The position numbers and the translations under genes are program-made. A DNA stretch of 64,000 nucleotides from Acanthosepion lycidas. Its lineage: Eukaryota > Mollusca > Cephalopoda > Sepiida > Sepiidae. The DNA lies in assembly GCA_963932145.1 (NCBI GenBank), contig OZ010580.1, positions 37,240,189-37,304,188 on the forward strand, written 5' to 3'. This document shows, piece by piece, positions 45,710 through 56,186 of this stretch. How positions within the stretch are numbered: the first letter of the stretch is position 1; each line of letters starts with the position of its first letter. A model generated the notes under the pieces. The model was not told the origin of the DNA, searched no databases, and saw nothing but the letters and a program-made list of their open reading frames with translations.

Positions 45710-46255
45710 TTGTCTGTCTCAGATCTGTTCAAATCTATATCTGTCTGTCTGCTCAAATCTATATCTCTATATCTGTTCAAATTTATATCTATCTAGCTAT
45801 CTGTTTAAATCTATATTTGTATATGTCTCCCTGTTCAAATCTATATCTGTCTAGTTATCTATCTATTCACATTTATATCTGTCTATCTGTTCAAGTCTAA
45901 TTCTATCTGTTCAAATCTGTATCTTTCTATCTGTTCAAATCTGTATCTTTCTATCTGTTCAAATCTATATCCGTCTAGCTATCAATCTGTTCAAATCTAT
46001 ATGTCTATCTGTTCAAATCTGTATCTTTCTATCTGTTCAAATCCATATCCGTCTAGCTATCAATCTGTTCAAATCTATATGTCTATCTGCTGAAGTCTAT
46101 CTGTTCAAGCCTATATCTGTTTAGCTAGCTATCTATTCAAATCTATATCTCTCTAGCTATCTATTCAAATCTATATCTGTCTATCTGTTCAAATCTATAT
46201 CTGTCTCTCTGTTCCTTATTTCTATCTCCCCTATCCAAATCTATATCTGTTTGTC
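45710..46255. repeat. 24-bp minisatellite, about 22 units
   Basis: Imperfect units of GTTCAAATCTATATCTGTCT plus ATCT, with variants using TCTAGCTATC. Short frames across it (for example 45497-45796) are by-products. Confidence 0.9.
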
Positions 46256-46395
46256 TATAAGTGAAATATTATATATAAACCTTATATATCAGACTAATGG
46301 TAGGTAATGAAATGAATAAATGGAGAAAACTTCATGTAACAGGTTTTGTTCGACAAAAGAACTTTATCAGACTAAAATAATGTTCTTACTGATGG

Positions 46396-46398
<3 letters not shown>

Positions 46399-46441
<43 letters not shown>

Positions 46442-46470
46442 GTGTGTGTGTATATATATATATATATATT
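46399..46470. repeat. (TA)n/(TG)n microsatellite
   Basis: TA, GTATATGTGTG and TA blocks inside the 148-codon frame discussed as rejected. Confidence 0.95.
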
Positions 46471-47071
46471 TTATATGCATAGTACTTAGTGGAAAGCACT
46501 CAATATCAGTGATAGAGCTAACAGTAACACATCAATATCTATTATTAACATTATCAATAATAATTAATATCACAGCTATTATCACTATCAGCATAATCAC
46601 AACCGTCAAAAACTCACAAGCAGTTAGCATTGAAAATACAAACACCATCACCACCATGACCACAAATACAACCCAGCTTAACCAAAGTGATGGTGGAAAG
46701 GCCCAGACCAATAATAGTGTATGTGCGTGTCTACACGTGTGTATGAAGAAGTGTAAGTTCCTCTGACGACCCAATCAGTAGATCTGAAAAGCATCAAGAA
46801 CATCCCTACTCACTCCTTGTTGAAACGAACATAGCTACACCTAAAAAGCTAAGGTCCTGACACTGAAATAGAATTACCACTGTGTATGTATTTATGCCTG
46901 AATGCATGGATATGTATCTGTGCCTAGCCTCGAATTGCTTATATGGATGTGTTGGTGTGAACTAAAATGCATACACCTGTATGTATATGTCTATGCGTTT
47001 GATAGTACCCCTCCAAAACAAACACAGAAATATATTCCCCCTCCTACTACCAAACATAGTCAAAGAAGTAT

Positions 47072-47392
47072 GCATCCTGGGTATGACGATAAACTACATC
47101 CGCATCCTGGGTATGACGATAAACTACGTCCAACAACAAGGCTTCAGATAATGTTTTCGGAAAAATAATGTTGTCAGCTATACATTTTTGAAACAATAAT
47201 GTTGCCAGCTATACGTTTTTTGGAAAAAATAATGTTGCCAGCTATATGCTTTTGGAAAAATAATGTTGCCAGCTATGTGTTTTTGAAACAATGTTGCCAG
47301 CTATGCATTTTTGAAAAAATAATGTTGCCAACTATATGTTTCATAGTACTGTATATTTAATATATGTATAGGTATATGTGTATGTATGTATA

Positions 47393-47450
<58 letters not shown>

Positions 47451-47452
47451 CA

Positions 47453-47499
<47 letters not shown>

Positions 47500-47556
47500 C
47501 TTGGCATTAAATGACCCACAGTGGTTGACATGCCATAAAACCCAACCAACCAACCA
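47072..47556 (-). mobile_element. minisatellite-bearing retroposon, copy 3
   Basis: On the plus strand it opens with two tandem tail units (GCATCCTGGGTATGACGATA, AACTACATCC), then about six minisatellite units (AATAATGTTGCCAGCTATAC), a TA/TG array (about 47400-47495) and the conserved end GGCATTAAATGACCCACAGT, GGTTGACATGCCATAAAACC, CAACCAACC. Perfect 12-bp target-site duplication TCAAAGAAGTAT at 47060-47071 and 47557-47568. The element's 5' end is at the right (minus orientation). Confidence 0.92.
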
Positions 47557-47569
47557 TCAAAGAAGTATA

Positions 47570-48145
47570 AATAATTCCAATTCTAAAAAATAAACTAGTT
47601 TATCTGATGATTGCAAAAGCATAAAATCCAGTGTCACAAACACATCTCCTTACAACTTATATATACATATGTCAGTGGAGGTAAAAAACACATGCACACA
47701 CACATATATATATAAAATTTTGTATTAATTTGTATTGATCAAGTGATATTGTTAAATTAAAACTGTATTAAACATGCATGCAGACATACATATGTATAGA
47801 AAGAATGCATTATTATAAAAAAAAGGAAACACTCAATAATATCATATATGAACATGGACACAATGTGCTGACTGTGTTTGGAAAATAAAACACAACAAAA
47901 ACTCTAGATATATACGTAAAGCAATCCTACATTCAGTTATAAGTAAAAATAAATGCATCTATGAAAAAACTGAAAGTATAGACAAAAGTGCTCAAACATA
48001 CAAAATATTCAGGCAATTTCTATATAATTTATATGTAGAAAAAAAGAAAATTATAAAAACACAAGAAAAATTAAATAAAAACCTTTCTCATTTGTTTTTA
48101 ATGAAACTTAGTGGGATTGCTGCTGAAATATACAATTATATATAC
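47570..48145. other. unannotated AT-rich stretch
   Basis: No supported gene; 47990-48110 may be a copy of the AT-rich repeat at 27440-27590. Confidence 0.4.
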
Positions 48146-48149
48146 ATTT

Positions 48150-48980
48150 TGTTTTTTAATCGGTATCACCCCAAGCAAGGCAATCCAGCCATTAGTACAG
48201 GATGGTTTACAGGAATAGAATTAGAAACAAAAACATTAGTAATGACAAGAAAGAGAAAAGAGCAATCAGGAGGACAGTAGATAGCGATTGACATTGCATT
48301 TAGAAGATAAAAGTTGGCTGGAAAGCATGGAACCGGGAAGGAGTTCCACAAGTGAGAAGTGCAAGATAAGAAACTGTTAGCATAGAAATTCAGCTACATC
48401 TCAAATTGATGAGATCTCAGTCAGTCTAGTATTGCACTTAAATTCATACAGTCTAGGTACCATAGCAGAGAGCTCATCTGAACAATTACCATGAAAGTGT
48501 TTATAAAAAAGGCACCTGTTTTGATGAGAGCTGTTGTGCTGGTATAGCCAGGATTAGTGGTTCCTGTGAGTTATGACAGTCGAGCAGGCTAGTATGAACC
48601 ATAGTGATGATTGCAGTTTTATTTGGTATTTCCAAGAAGGGATAAAAGCATCCATGCCAGTTTGATGTAAGAAGAAGCTTCAGTGGCACAATTTTCAATT
48701 GGGTGCTTGAAGATGTCAGTCCAAGGGGTGTCATGAAGAAAATCCCAGAATGAGTCCCAATTAATGTGCTGGTAAGAGAAAGAGGTGTTATGGATAGGGG
48801 GTTCCTGTTTAATGGATTCTTGGAAAGAGATATCAATAACTACCACAGAGTAGCCCGAGTTACCAAGTGGGCAGTATTGTGAAGCTCGACAAGAGCAAAG
48901 AGAAGAGGTAAGAAATAGATTCAATAGAAAAGCATATTGCTCAGTTTGGCTAAGGAAACGAATAGAGAAGTCCACAATTT
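48150..48980 (-). pseudogene. Jockey/CR1-like LINE lacking its reverse transcriptase domain
   Basis: Minus strand: the endonuclease C-terminal part (MDFSIRFLSQTEQYAFLLN, SQYCPLGNSGYSVVVIDI, with SDH changed to SGY) and linker WDSFWDFLHDTPWTDIFKH are followed, near 48510, directly by FYKHFHGNCSDEL and the family C-terminus and 3' end (TTGCCTTGCTTGGGGTGATA). Relative to the 18.9-kb copy about 450 codons including all RT motifs are missing. Frameshifts occur around 48600-48660. Confidence 0.85.
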
Positions 48981-49195
48981 TTAAACCTTATACTGAAATT
49001 TTTATTTGTATTTCTTTCTCTTTTAATATAAAAACTTTCCCCCTTTTTTTTTCTTTCTACTCTTTTCCTTTTGCCTGGACAAATTGACTCCATTTATTAA
49101 AAAATAAACTTCAGAGTGAAGAGATGAATATCTGTGTATATTCATGAAATAAATTATAGCCGAATGGATTTTTAAGGATCGTCGGTATTATTATA

Positions 49196-49265
49196 TTGCT
49201 CTGTTTCTTACATTGAGCTCTCTTTAGATTCATGTCCTCCTTGGAATTATCCCTACCAATTATCA

Positions 49266-49321
<56 letters not shown>
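49196..49321 (+). repeat. dispersed repeat P, diverged copy, with (TA)n
   Basis: TTACATTGAGCTCTCTTTAG, ATTCATGTCCTCCTTGGAAT resembles 2655-2690; a TA array at 49270-49321 follows, as at the other P copies. Confidence 0.6.
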
Positions 49322-49324
<3 letters not shown>

Positions 49325-49325
<1 letters not shown>

Positions 49326-50015
49326 TTAATTTAAAATTAATACAGAATTTTAAAAGATTTCAAAATTTATAAATGATTCTAATTAAAATAAACATTCTTG
49401 TAAAAAATTTTTATTCAGTAATTTTTTTTCTTAAGTCAATAGTGTTGATAATGTATTTTATTTATAAAGCAATTCTAAAAAAAAAACTGGTTTTATTGTA
49501 TTTTTTTATTTTTTAACTCAGAGCAAATTTTCTGCAACTGGGAATCCTGTTTGACCAAACAATTTTGTCCTTAAACTCATTTTGTGATGCAAAAAAAAAG
49601 AATTTCTCAAAATTCTATAAAAATTAAATGTAGAAACAGATTTGAAAAGTACTTTTACCAACTTGAAAAAAAAAACCTAGAACATAATTTAATTCATTCC
49701 TGAATAAGTCTTGGACGTTTTGTTAACATCTGACAATTATCTGATTTTTGAAGGAATTTTCGAATCAATGTTTTTTCAACAGAAAAAAATTAAAAAACTC
49801 CAATTTCCTGTAGAAATTCTATGTCCTGTTTTAATTTTTAAAAAAAATGATTCTTTAACCAAAATTTCGAGCGTTCTAGAAAAATAATTTTTACACAAAA
49901 TTTTTTTTAATCTTTTCTCTTAATAATGACACGAAGATTTTGAGGATAAAATTTTGTTTTTAATTATGTTTTTGTTGACATTTTTTCATCATGTATAGGT
50001 AGCCTTGATATTAGA
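49325..50015. other. unannotated AT-rich stretch
   Basis: Strongly A/T-rich with many homopolymer runs; no feature supported. Confidence 0.5.
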
Positions 50016-50017
50016 AT

Positions 50018-50280
50018 AATCCAAAACTTATACTGGGAGAAAACTGCCTGAATAAGAATAGAAAATGAATTCAGTAAATATACAAGAATAGAAAGCAGTG
50101 TAAGATAAGGATGTGTCTTCTCAATGGCCTTATTAAACCTATAGAGTGAGGCGTTACCTGAAAGAATTAGAAGTCCTACTAGGATTCATTATTGGTTGCC
50201 ACATTCTTAACAACATAAGATATGCCGATGACACAGTGTTGGTAGCAGATACAAAGAAAGAAAACGACAGGAACTTGTAG
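50018..50280 (+). pseudogene. RTE-like LINE, RT fragment with YADD region
   Basis: Encodes RIIQNLYWEKTA, IENEFSKYTRIESSVR then GCVFSMALLN and IRYADDTVLVADT across frameshifts and a stop, followed at 50276 by repeat Q. Truncated at both ends. Confidence 0.8.
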
Positions 50281-50465
50281 GGGATTCACTCGCATCATAG
50301 CAGCGGTAATTAGCCTCGTGTTCACGGAAATAAAAGCATACTTGACAGGAAATAAAGCGCACACAAATAGAAAAAGCATGGTAATTGTATGTTAATTTCA
50401 TACAATTTATTTATATTTTTGTGTGTATTGGTGTGTATATTTTTTTAGGTTACAATTTTACAATT
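50276..50465 (+). repeat. dispersed repeat Q, possible LTR fragment, copy 2
   Basis: TGTAGGGGATTCACTCGCAT, ATAGCAGCGGTAATTAGCCT, GAAATAAAAGCATAC and TGTGTATTGGTGTGTATATT, collinear with 16412-16590. It lies upstream of a gypsy fragment in the same strand, which is consistent with a 5' LTR but does not prove it. Confidence 0.45.
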
Positions 50466-50862
50466 GTTTTACGGTACATCTGATAAAAGGGAGAATTTAC
50501 TCCGGAGTATTACAAGCCCTATCATAGGGAGAAGTTACACAAGTGTTACCCCATATCAAGGTCCATGGCAAATAGATGACGGAAATTCGATTCCATTTGG
50601 CGGACCCACACAAGCCGTGTCCGCTATATTTGTTGTGGGCCATTTCAGGAGACAGCAGGTGTTCATCTCACAACGCGTACACACCGGCCCGCAACAAGTT
50701 GACATCTCAAAAGATGGACTTGGTGTATGCATTCTGCAAAGTAAGTACCCCGTTACATATTTATCACGTGCATTGACTCCAACACAAAAAAATTGTTACT
50801 CCCAAATGGAGAAAGAACTATTAGCTATTGTGTCTGGCTACCGACGTTTCAATGGGATTTAG
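50464..50862 (+). pseudogene. Ty3/gypsy polyprotein fragment, N-terminal half of RNase H
   Basis: The last third of this 132-codon frame reads VDISKDGLGVCILQSKYPVT, YLSRALTPTQKNCYSQ and MEKELLAIVSGYRRF, the Ty3/gypsy RNase H fold with its first catalytic Asp and Glu positions. RNase H removes the RNA strand during reverse transcription. The upstream 75 codons are not recognised. The frame stops at 50860 directly at the start of inserted DNA and resumes as the C-terminal half at 52971. The reverse transcriptase itself is absent. Confidence 0.85.
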
Positions 50863-50878
50863 AAACATTCGTCAAAAG

Positions 50879-52119
50879 CAGCGTTTCTCAACCTTTTTAT
50901 CCTTGCGTAACCCTTAAAATAAATTACATGTCTCGAGGAACCCCTGCGCAAAAACAAATTATCTCTCTATATACAAGGCAGGATGTAAGTCTGTGTGTGT
51001 GTAACGAATGCAGGGCCGCAATTTTCGACGGATTTGCACCAAAATTTACATGCACATGTTCCAAATTAGCGTGAAGGCCAAGACTGACTTTGCATTTCCC
51101 AACTCCCATCGATAGTGGAAATAATCGATTTTTTCATGCTTCTATGGCAGTTTTCATGTAGTTTGCGGCCATTTCCTACTGGCCAGAGTGAAAGTCTATA
51201 GCTGGCTGCCACGAATAGGCGGAAAGATTCTATTGGACAGCGTGAGAGCCAACAGCTGACTGACACGAATGTTAACTAGCATGCAAAAAAAAAATTCGAT
51301 AGCTGCATTCGTCACAAGTGGGAAAAATTTAAATCTGCATTGCACTTTACTCCAATTAGCTCATTCACTTGCTTAAACTTAACGTTGATTCTGATTCCGC
51401 ACAACTGGGTTGAGTGTGAAAAAGTATTTGTTGTTAACATTCTTTTTTGATTCGGTTTTTCCAGTTACGAGTCCTTTTTCAAAGCTGATCGTTTTCTGTT
51501 CATTTTGTTTAGTTCTTTTTTCGTAACAGATTTAATGTTTAGTATAGAGCTTAGAAAAAGTTCACAGTGTGAGATAGGCAAGAAGTAAGGCATGTAGCAA
51601 CATCAGCACGGCAAAGGGCACTCCTTTAAAGGCAAGGAAGGGCAAAAATATTTTAAGTTAAGTGATAGCGATTGCTGTATGAGTCGTACGATTTTTGAAT
51701 CAAGCACGGGCAACGCCGGGTCATGCTGCTAGTATACCATATATTTTTCATCTTATTTTCATCGTAGTTCGTAAATATCATAGTATATATTTTTGAATAA
51801 CTGGTTTAAGGAAAAATTAATACTTCTTTGTCAGATTTTTCGGTAGAATTCATACTGTTCGTTTATAATACTTCATCAAGGAGTTTTCATTCACACAAAA
51901 AATTCTAAACTCAAACATAAAAAATAAACGTAAGTAACTAATATCATATACCTATAATATTTGTAACGAAAACAAATAATTGCTGCATCAGTTTTTATCC
52001 TTTACTGACAATGTTGAAAAATCGAAAGTGCGTTAGCTTATCTCACCTGTTCTCGCTGAACGCTTGGAGACCTTTTGCTGAACTTTAGGGTTCCAGGAAA
52101 CCCAGGTTAAGAAATACTT
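50879..52119. mobile_element. hAT-like DNA transposon, non-autonomous
   Basis: Left end CAGCGTTTCTCAACC and right end (reverse complement) AAGTATTTCTTAACCTGGGT are hAT-type terminal inverted repeats. The 8-bp flanks GTCAAAAG (50871-50878) and GTCTAAGG (52120-52127) match at six of eight positions and resemble the hAT target consensus. No transposase is encoded. The interior contains a separate motif CACGGGCAACGCCGGGTCAT near 51705. Inserted in DNA that interrupts the gypsy RNase H frame. Confidence 0.7.
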
Positions 52120-52286
52120 GTCTAAGGGAAACCTGTCTATTGAATATTGGTCTATAATAATAATATTTTTTAATAAATTAACACTTTATTCATGTTAAAA
52201 AAATTACCAATTTTATTGATATTCACTATATTACAGACTAATATTTAAGACACTTATAGCAACGTTTATTACTAATAATAAATGTG

Positions 52287-52672
52287 CGTCCTGGGTATGA
52301 CGATAAACTACGTCCAACAACAAAGCTTCAGATAATGTTTTCGGAAAAACAATGTTGCCAGCTATACGTTTTTTTTTTTGGGGGGGGGAACATCAATGTT
52401 GCCAGCTATACGTTTTTTTGGGGGGGAAACAACAATGTTGCCAGCTATACGTTTTTTTTTGAAACAACAATGTTGCCAGCTATACGTTTTGTTTTGTAAA
52501 CATCAATGTTGCCAGCTATAGGTTTTTTTTGGAAACAACAATGTTGCCAGCTATACGTTTTTTTTTTTTTGGAAACAACAATGTTGCCAGCTATACGTTT
52601 TTTGGAAACAACTATGTTGCCAGCTATGCGTTTAATAGTACTGTATATTTAATATATGTATAGGTATATGTG

Positions 52673-52752
<80 letters not shown>

Positions 52753-52810
52753 AATTTGGCATTAAATGACCCACAGTGGTTGATATGCCATAAAACCTAA
52801 CCAACCAACC
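52287..52810 (-). mobile_element. minisatellite-bearing retroposon, copy 4
   Basis: Plus-strand order: CGTCCTGGGTATGACGATAA, ACTACGTCC (one tail unit), about eight minisatellite units (CAATGTTGCCAGCTATACGT with poly-T/G linkers of varying length), a long TA array (52678-52747) and GGCATTAAATGACCCACAGT, ATGCCATAAAACC, CCAACCAACC. Perfect 14-bp target-site duplication TAATAATAAATGTG at 52273-52286 and 52811-52824. The closest relative in the window is the copy at 47072. Confidence 0.95.
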
Positions 52811-52824
52811 TAATAATAAATGTG

Positions 52825-52970
52825 GTTTATATATATTTATTGGTATGCATTGTTTGTATATTATTACAAACCAGATTAGACCATAATTCTCCAGACGAAT
52901 ATTTCTTAGACGTATATTGTTTAGTCGAGTGTTCCTTAGACCAATATTCCTTAGATGAATGTTCTGGATC
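52825..52970. repeat. short tandem repeat of about 15 bp
   Basis: Variants of TTAGACGAATATTCC occur five or six times between 52880 and 52965, just before the gypsy frame resumes. Confidence 0.6.
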
Positions 52971-53172
52971 CCATTTCAGCGACTACATATATGGTAAAAC
53001 TGTACTAGTGGAAACTGATTACAAGCCACGAGTTTCAATTTTTCAAAAATGCATATCGCTCTTCACTCCTCGCGTACGAAAAATGACCCTACACTTCCAT
53101 ACGTATGTTCTGAAGATTACGTACAAACCTGAAAAAAATCTACTTATAGCAGATACCTTTTCTAGAGTGTAG
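52971..53172 (+). pseudogene. Ty3/gypsy RNase H, C-terminal half
   Basis: Reads HFSDYIYGKTVLVETDYKPR, then RVRKMTLHFHTYVLKITYKP and KNLLIADTFSRV, the distal part of Ty3/gypsy RNase H with the ETDxKP catalytic motif (third Asp). It ends in TAG. Together with 50698-50859 it makes a nearly complete domain, showing that the roughly 2.1 kb between them is insertion. Confidence 0.88.
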
Positions 53173-53174
53173 AC

Positions 53175-54165
53175 TCGTCCTTTTTCTTACCTATCAACCC
53201 TAGCAACAGAACAGTCTATATCTTACGCCTACGTACGGAAAACTCCAACCAATTAAAACTGTACTAGGCGAATCAATCAATCTCACTGGTTCATCACTGA
53301 AAGTTCACGTGCAAAACGAAATGGCACCAAAACTCAAGTGAGCCAACTTCGGACTTTCAGGACTTATAAAAATAAACGCTGACCGCCCCAGGCAATCAGT
53401 AACAAACACCCACAGAGAAATTGCCAACATACTCCACGTCACTCGAAATCACGATTTTACTGCGCAAAGATACATCATCGCTGACTCACTCACGATCAAA
53501 AAACTCAATCAACTCTGTGGACATCGATTCTCAAAGATTGCTTATCTAAAGTGAATTATATTCGCTACCTATTAAGTAAACATCATTATGCGAACGACCT
53601 TAACAAAACATTACAGTCAAAGGTAGATCACTCCTTAAAAACTCCTTCTAAAAAGACACTTAATATCGACAATTATTATCAATACAAACTTAAAAAGACT
53701 GTTAATGAACGAACAATTACGAAGAGAGACATTTTGAAATCTAAAACATCATACACATTTTGCCAACATAACATATACCAATTATCCTGCTTGCATATTG
53801 TTTTGAATTGTATATAAATGTTATATTAGTTTCTAATTGAATATGTCTTGTTCTTGATCGTATTTTAAATTTCGTTTATTTATTTGTTGTGGATGCAGAA
53901 AGTCACGCAACCTACACAAATTCCTTCTGATTCTTTCAAGCATAATTAATAAATTCTGCACGTCCCCAACAAGAGCATACTTGAAGGAGCATGAAAATAA
54001 ACTGTATGATGTGTTGCTAGATGTGAACGTTATCATCTCACTACCAATGACGGCAGGAAAACTAAGACAATAATCCGACAACAACTCAACAAAGTGCTAC
54101 TCTTTCAACTTTACTCAATGTTGTATTGAATGGTTAGCCAGATACAACAAATGACTGTGATTCAC
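53175..54165 (+). other. probable gypsy-derived region, unassigned
   Basis: After RNase H one expects an integrase zinc-binding domain. Instead frames such as TNTHREIANILHVTRNHDF with AQRYIIADSLTIKKLNQLCG (53384-53551) and NYIRYLLSKHHYANDL (from 53551) appear, whose families I do not recognise. An 83-codon minus frame at 53833-54084 is likewise unassigned. Confidence 0.35.
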
Positions 54166-54170
54166 TGACC

Positions 54171-54362
54171 CTAATCTGCAGATAGGTTTTGTGAAGATTT
54201 ACAACGGACACGTTTGATCCTTGTTGACGCCATTTTCTTTTGCGCCTTTGTTACTCGAGGGTCGACTTGCTTTACAAAGTACCATGTCTTCTTGACACTG
54301 GGATGCCCGCTTTGCTGATGCATAGATTTAAACTGCTTGTATCTGCGATCTTCCATGGACAC
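54171..54362 (-). pseudogene. gypsy-type integrase zinc-binding fragment, opposite strand
   Basis: MSMEDRRYKQFKSMHQQSGH then PSVKKTWYFVKQVDPRVTK and RVRCKSSQ resembles the His-Cys zinc-binding region preceding the integrase core of Ty3/gypsy-like elements (GHPGVKKTLYFVxQVDP pattern); the second Cys pair is degraded. Being antisense to the surrounding gypsy frames it belongs to a second, inverted insertion. Confidence 0.6.
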
Positions 54363-54830
54363 AGCACAGGTGTTGTTACCTGGCCCCCACCCCTCGCTTA
54401 AGCATGTCGAACCCCCCGAGGTACTCGGGTCAGTCGGTCAGAACGTTACACTCTGATGTTACCAACGTTACGTCCACTGACAGGACATACTCGGCAAGTA
54501 GATTCTTGATGGTCTCCAATCTTCCTGTCGGCCACTGCACCGGGTGCGGGTCAATGGACTGCCATCCCTTACATGTCTATTCGCCCGTCTATTTATCTAC
54601 CTCAGAGACTACGCAGCTTTCTGTACATCGGTGTGTTCGTCTCGGCAATGTTACCACTGGCGGACGGTGGCTACCACCAGAGGACCGCTGGCATTGCCAT
54701 CGGCGGCCCACCAGTGGGCCACTAGCGGCTTGCGTGCAAGGGGGCAGGCAAAACACGACCGGGCTCTCTTCCTCTGCTGAACCGCTAAGTCATTATTTCC
54801 GCTACACATCATTAAAACAATACTGGCAAT
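54363..54830. other. GC-rich island, about 470 bp
   Basis: Base composition is strikingly more GC- and CpG-rich than the rest of the window, with open frames on both strands (142 codons plus, 65 codons minus). No domain recognised. It adjoins the inverted integrase fragment, so it may be the upstream part of that element. Confidence 0.5.
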
Positions 54831-55712
54831 AGAGAGATGAGATCGCATATCACGATCAGTTACTTTTTTAATGTGACCAAGTGATTACGGAATCACTCAG
54901 GAGAAACAGTGAATACGATTCACAAATACCATCAAGGAGTGGTATGAATTCTCAAACTGAAGAGGCAGTTGAAAAGTGTTCTGTCTACTACACCAAATAT
55001 AGAACAGGCAACAGCAAGAATCCTTGATGCCACATAAAATACTAGGACGCCATTGGGGTTCAGCGTACCCGGATTAAAAGGAGAATTTAATACGGGATAC
55101 CCTGCCCACAAAATACAACGCAAATTTCAAGAAGAAACAACACGATAAGGAACATTTGTAGAAAATAGAACATTGTATATTTATTATCTTGTGAATAGGG
55201 CAAAAAGGATTAATGTTTTAGTTAGTTTAAGCAAAAATGTGATTTTTACAAAAATGTCTGTGTTCGCTGTCTTTCAACAGAGTAGCAGAGTAATGTTTGT
55301 TTCTTTTGTTTTTGTATAAGTGTAAAAGAGAAAGGGGTGATAAATTTAAGTTGAAAAAGAGAGTGTGAATGAGGAATAAAAAGATAAAAGGAAAATGTAC
55401 TTATGAATTGTTTTGGAGTCAGTTGTAAATTTGTTGTTGTTGTTCTTTCCTAACCCACTTTCGGCTCTTAGTGTCGGGTTGAATCAGTGATGAAATTTAC
55501 TGTCAGTCTTCTGTGATCTCTGCTCCCTTCTCACTGGCGACTGACTTGAAACTCTGTATTTATTGTCGACTTTTTTTTCCACACCTTATTGCGAAATCTG
55601 TTTTTAATCGTTTTGATCCGATTTTGCGGGTGTGCAAATCTACTTTGTATTTTTTAGTCACTTGTTGGAATGAAATAGGATTTGTATCCTATAGTGTCGA
55701 CCTGTTTACAGT
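54831..55712. other. unannotated stretch
   Basis: Possible gypsy-derived DNA between inverted and direct integrase fragments; no motif recognised. Confidence 0.4.
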
Positions 55713-55715
55713 CCA

Positions 55716-56060
55716 GTGAGATGAATATATACTTATTGTAGACTATTATTCAAAATATACCGAAGTGACACAAATGAGAGAACAAACCGGCCTTGAACTA
55801 ATAAATTAAAATCAGTGTTTTTCAAACAGAGTCGCTGATATCCTGATCTCAGACAATATACTCCAAATGGCATCTTTAGAATTCCAAAAACATCTCACAT
55901 TAACCACGTGATTTTTACAGTCAAATGAACAAGCTTAAAATGCAGAGAAGACGATTAAAAAGAAAAATAATAATTTAATAATGCAGAGATGAAAAAAAGA
56001 CCCCTACCTGGCCTTGCTAGACTTGCGAAACACTACTGATATCCCCACGGTTGCTACATC
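55716..56060 (+). pseudogene. Ty3/gypsy integrase core, broken
   Basis: Reads DEYILIVDYYSKYTEVTQ (first catalytic Asp), a stop, then VADILISDNILQMASLEFQK (second Asp), and SNEQA, stop, NAEKTIKK, where the third catalytic residue (Glu in the usual NGQAE) has become TAA at 55936-55938. It ends DPYLALLDLRNTTDIPT. Integrase joins element DNA to the genome. The segment between the second Asp and SNEQA is shortened. Same strand as the RNase H pieces, hence probably the same element. Confidence 0.85.
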
Positions 56061-56186
56061 TACATGCAGAAAACCCGATAGACATTTAAACGGACACGTG
56101 GAACGCGAGGTTATACAAAAGATATGATCAGCATGCGGGAAAAGCACTTAGATCATTTGGTGACCACGTGCGAGTACAGGTAAATA

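Noticed and set aside
46320..46766. 148-codon frame with a hydrophobic segment and a Thr/Asn-rich tail
   Set aside because: It crosses TA/TG and AT(C/A)-rich simple sequence, no homologous domain is visible, and the antisense frame is equally open.
51700..51735. CACGGGCAACGCCGGGTCAT motif as a named element
   Set aside because: I recall similar motifs at repeat ends in many invertebrates but cannot assign a family from memory, so it is mentioned only inside the hAT-like element.
54404..54832. 142-codon plus-strand frame in GC-rich DNA as a gene
   Set aside because: Long frames are expected by chance in a GC-rich island; no motif is recognised and a minus-strand gypsy fragment adjoins it. 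Kept as a compositional feature only.
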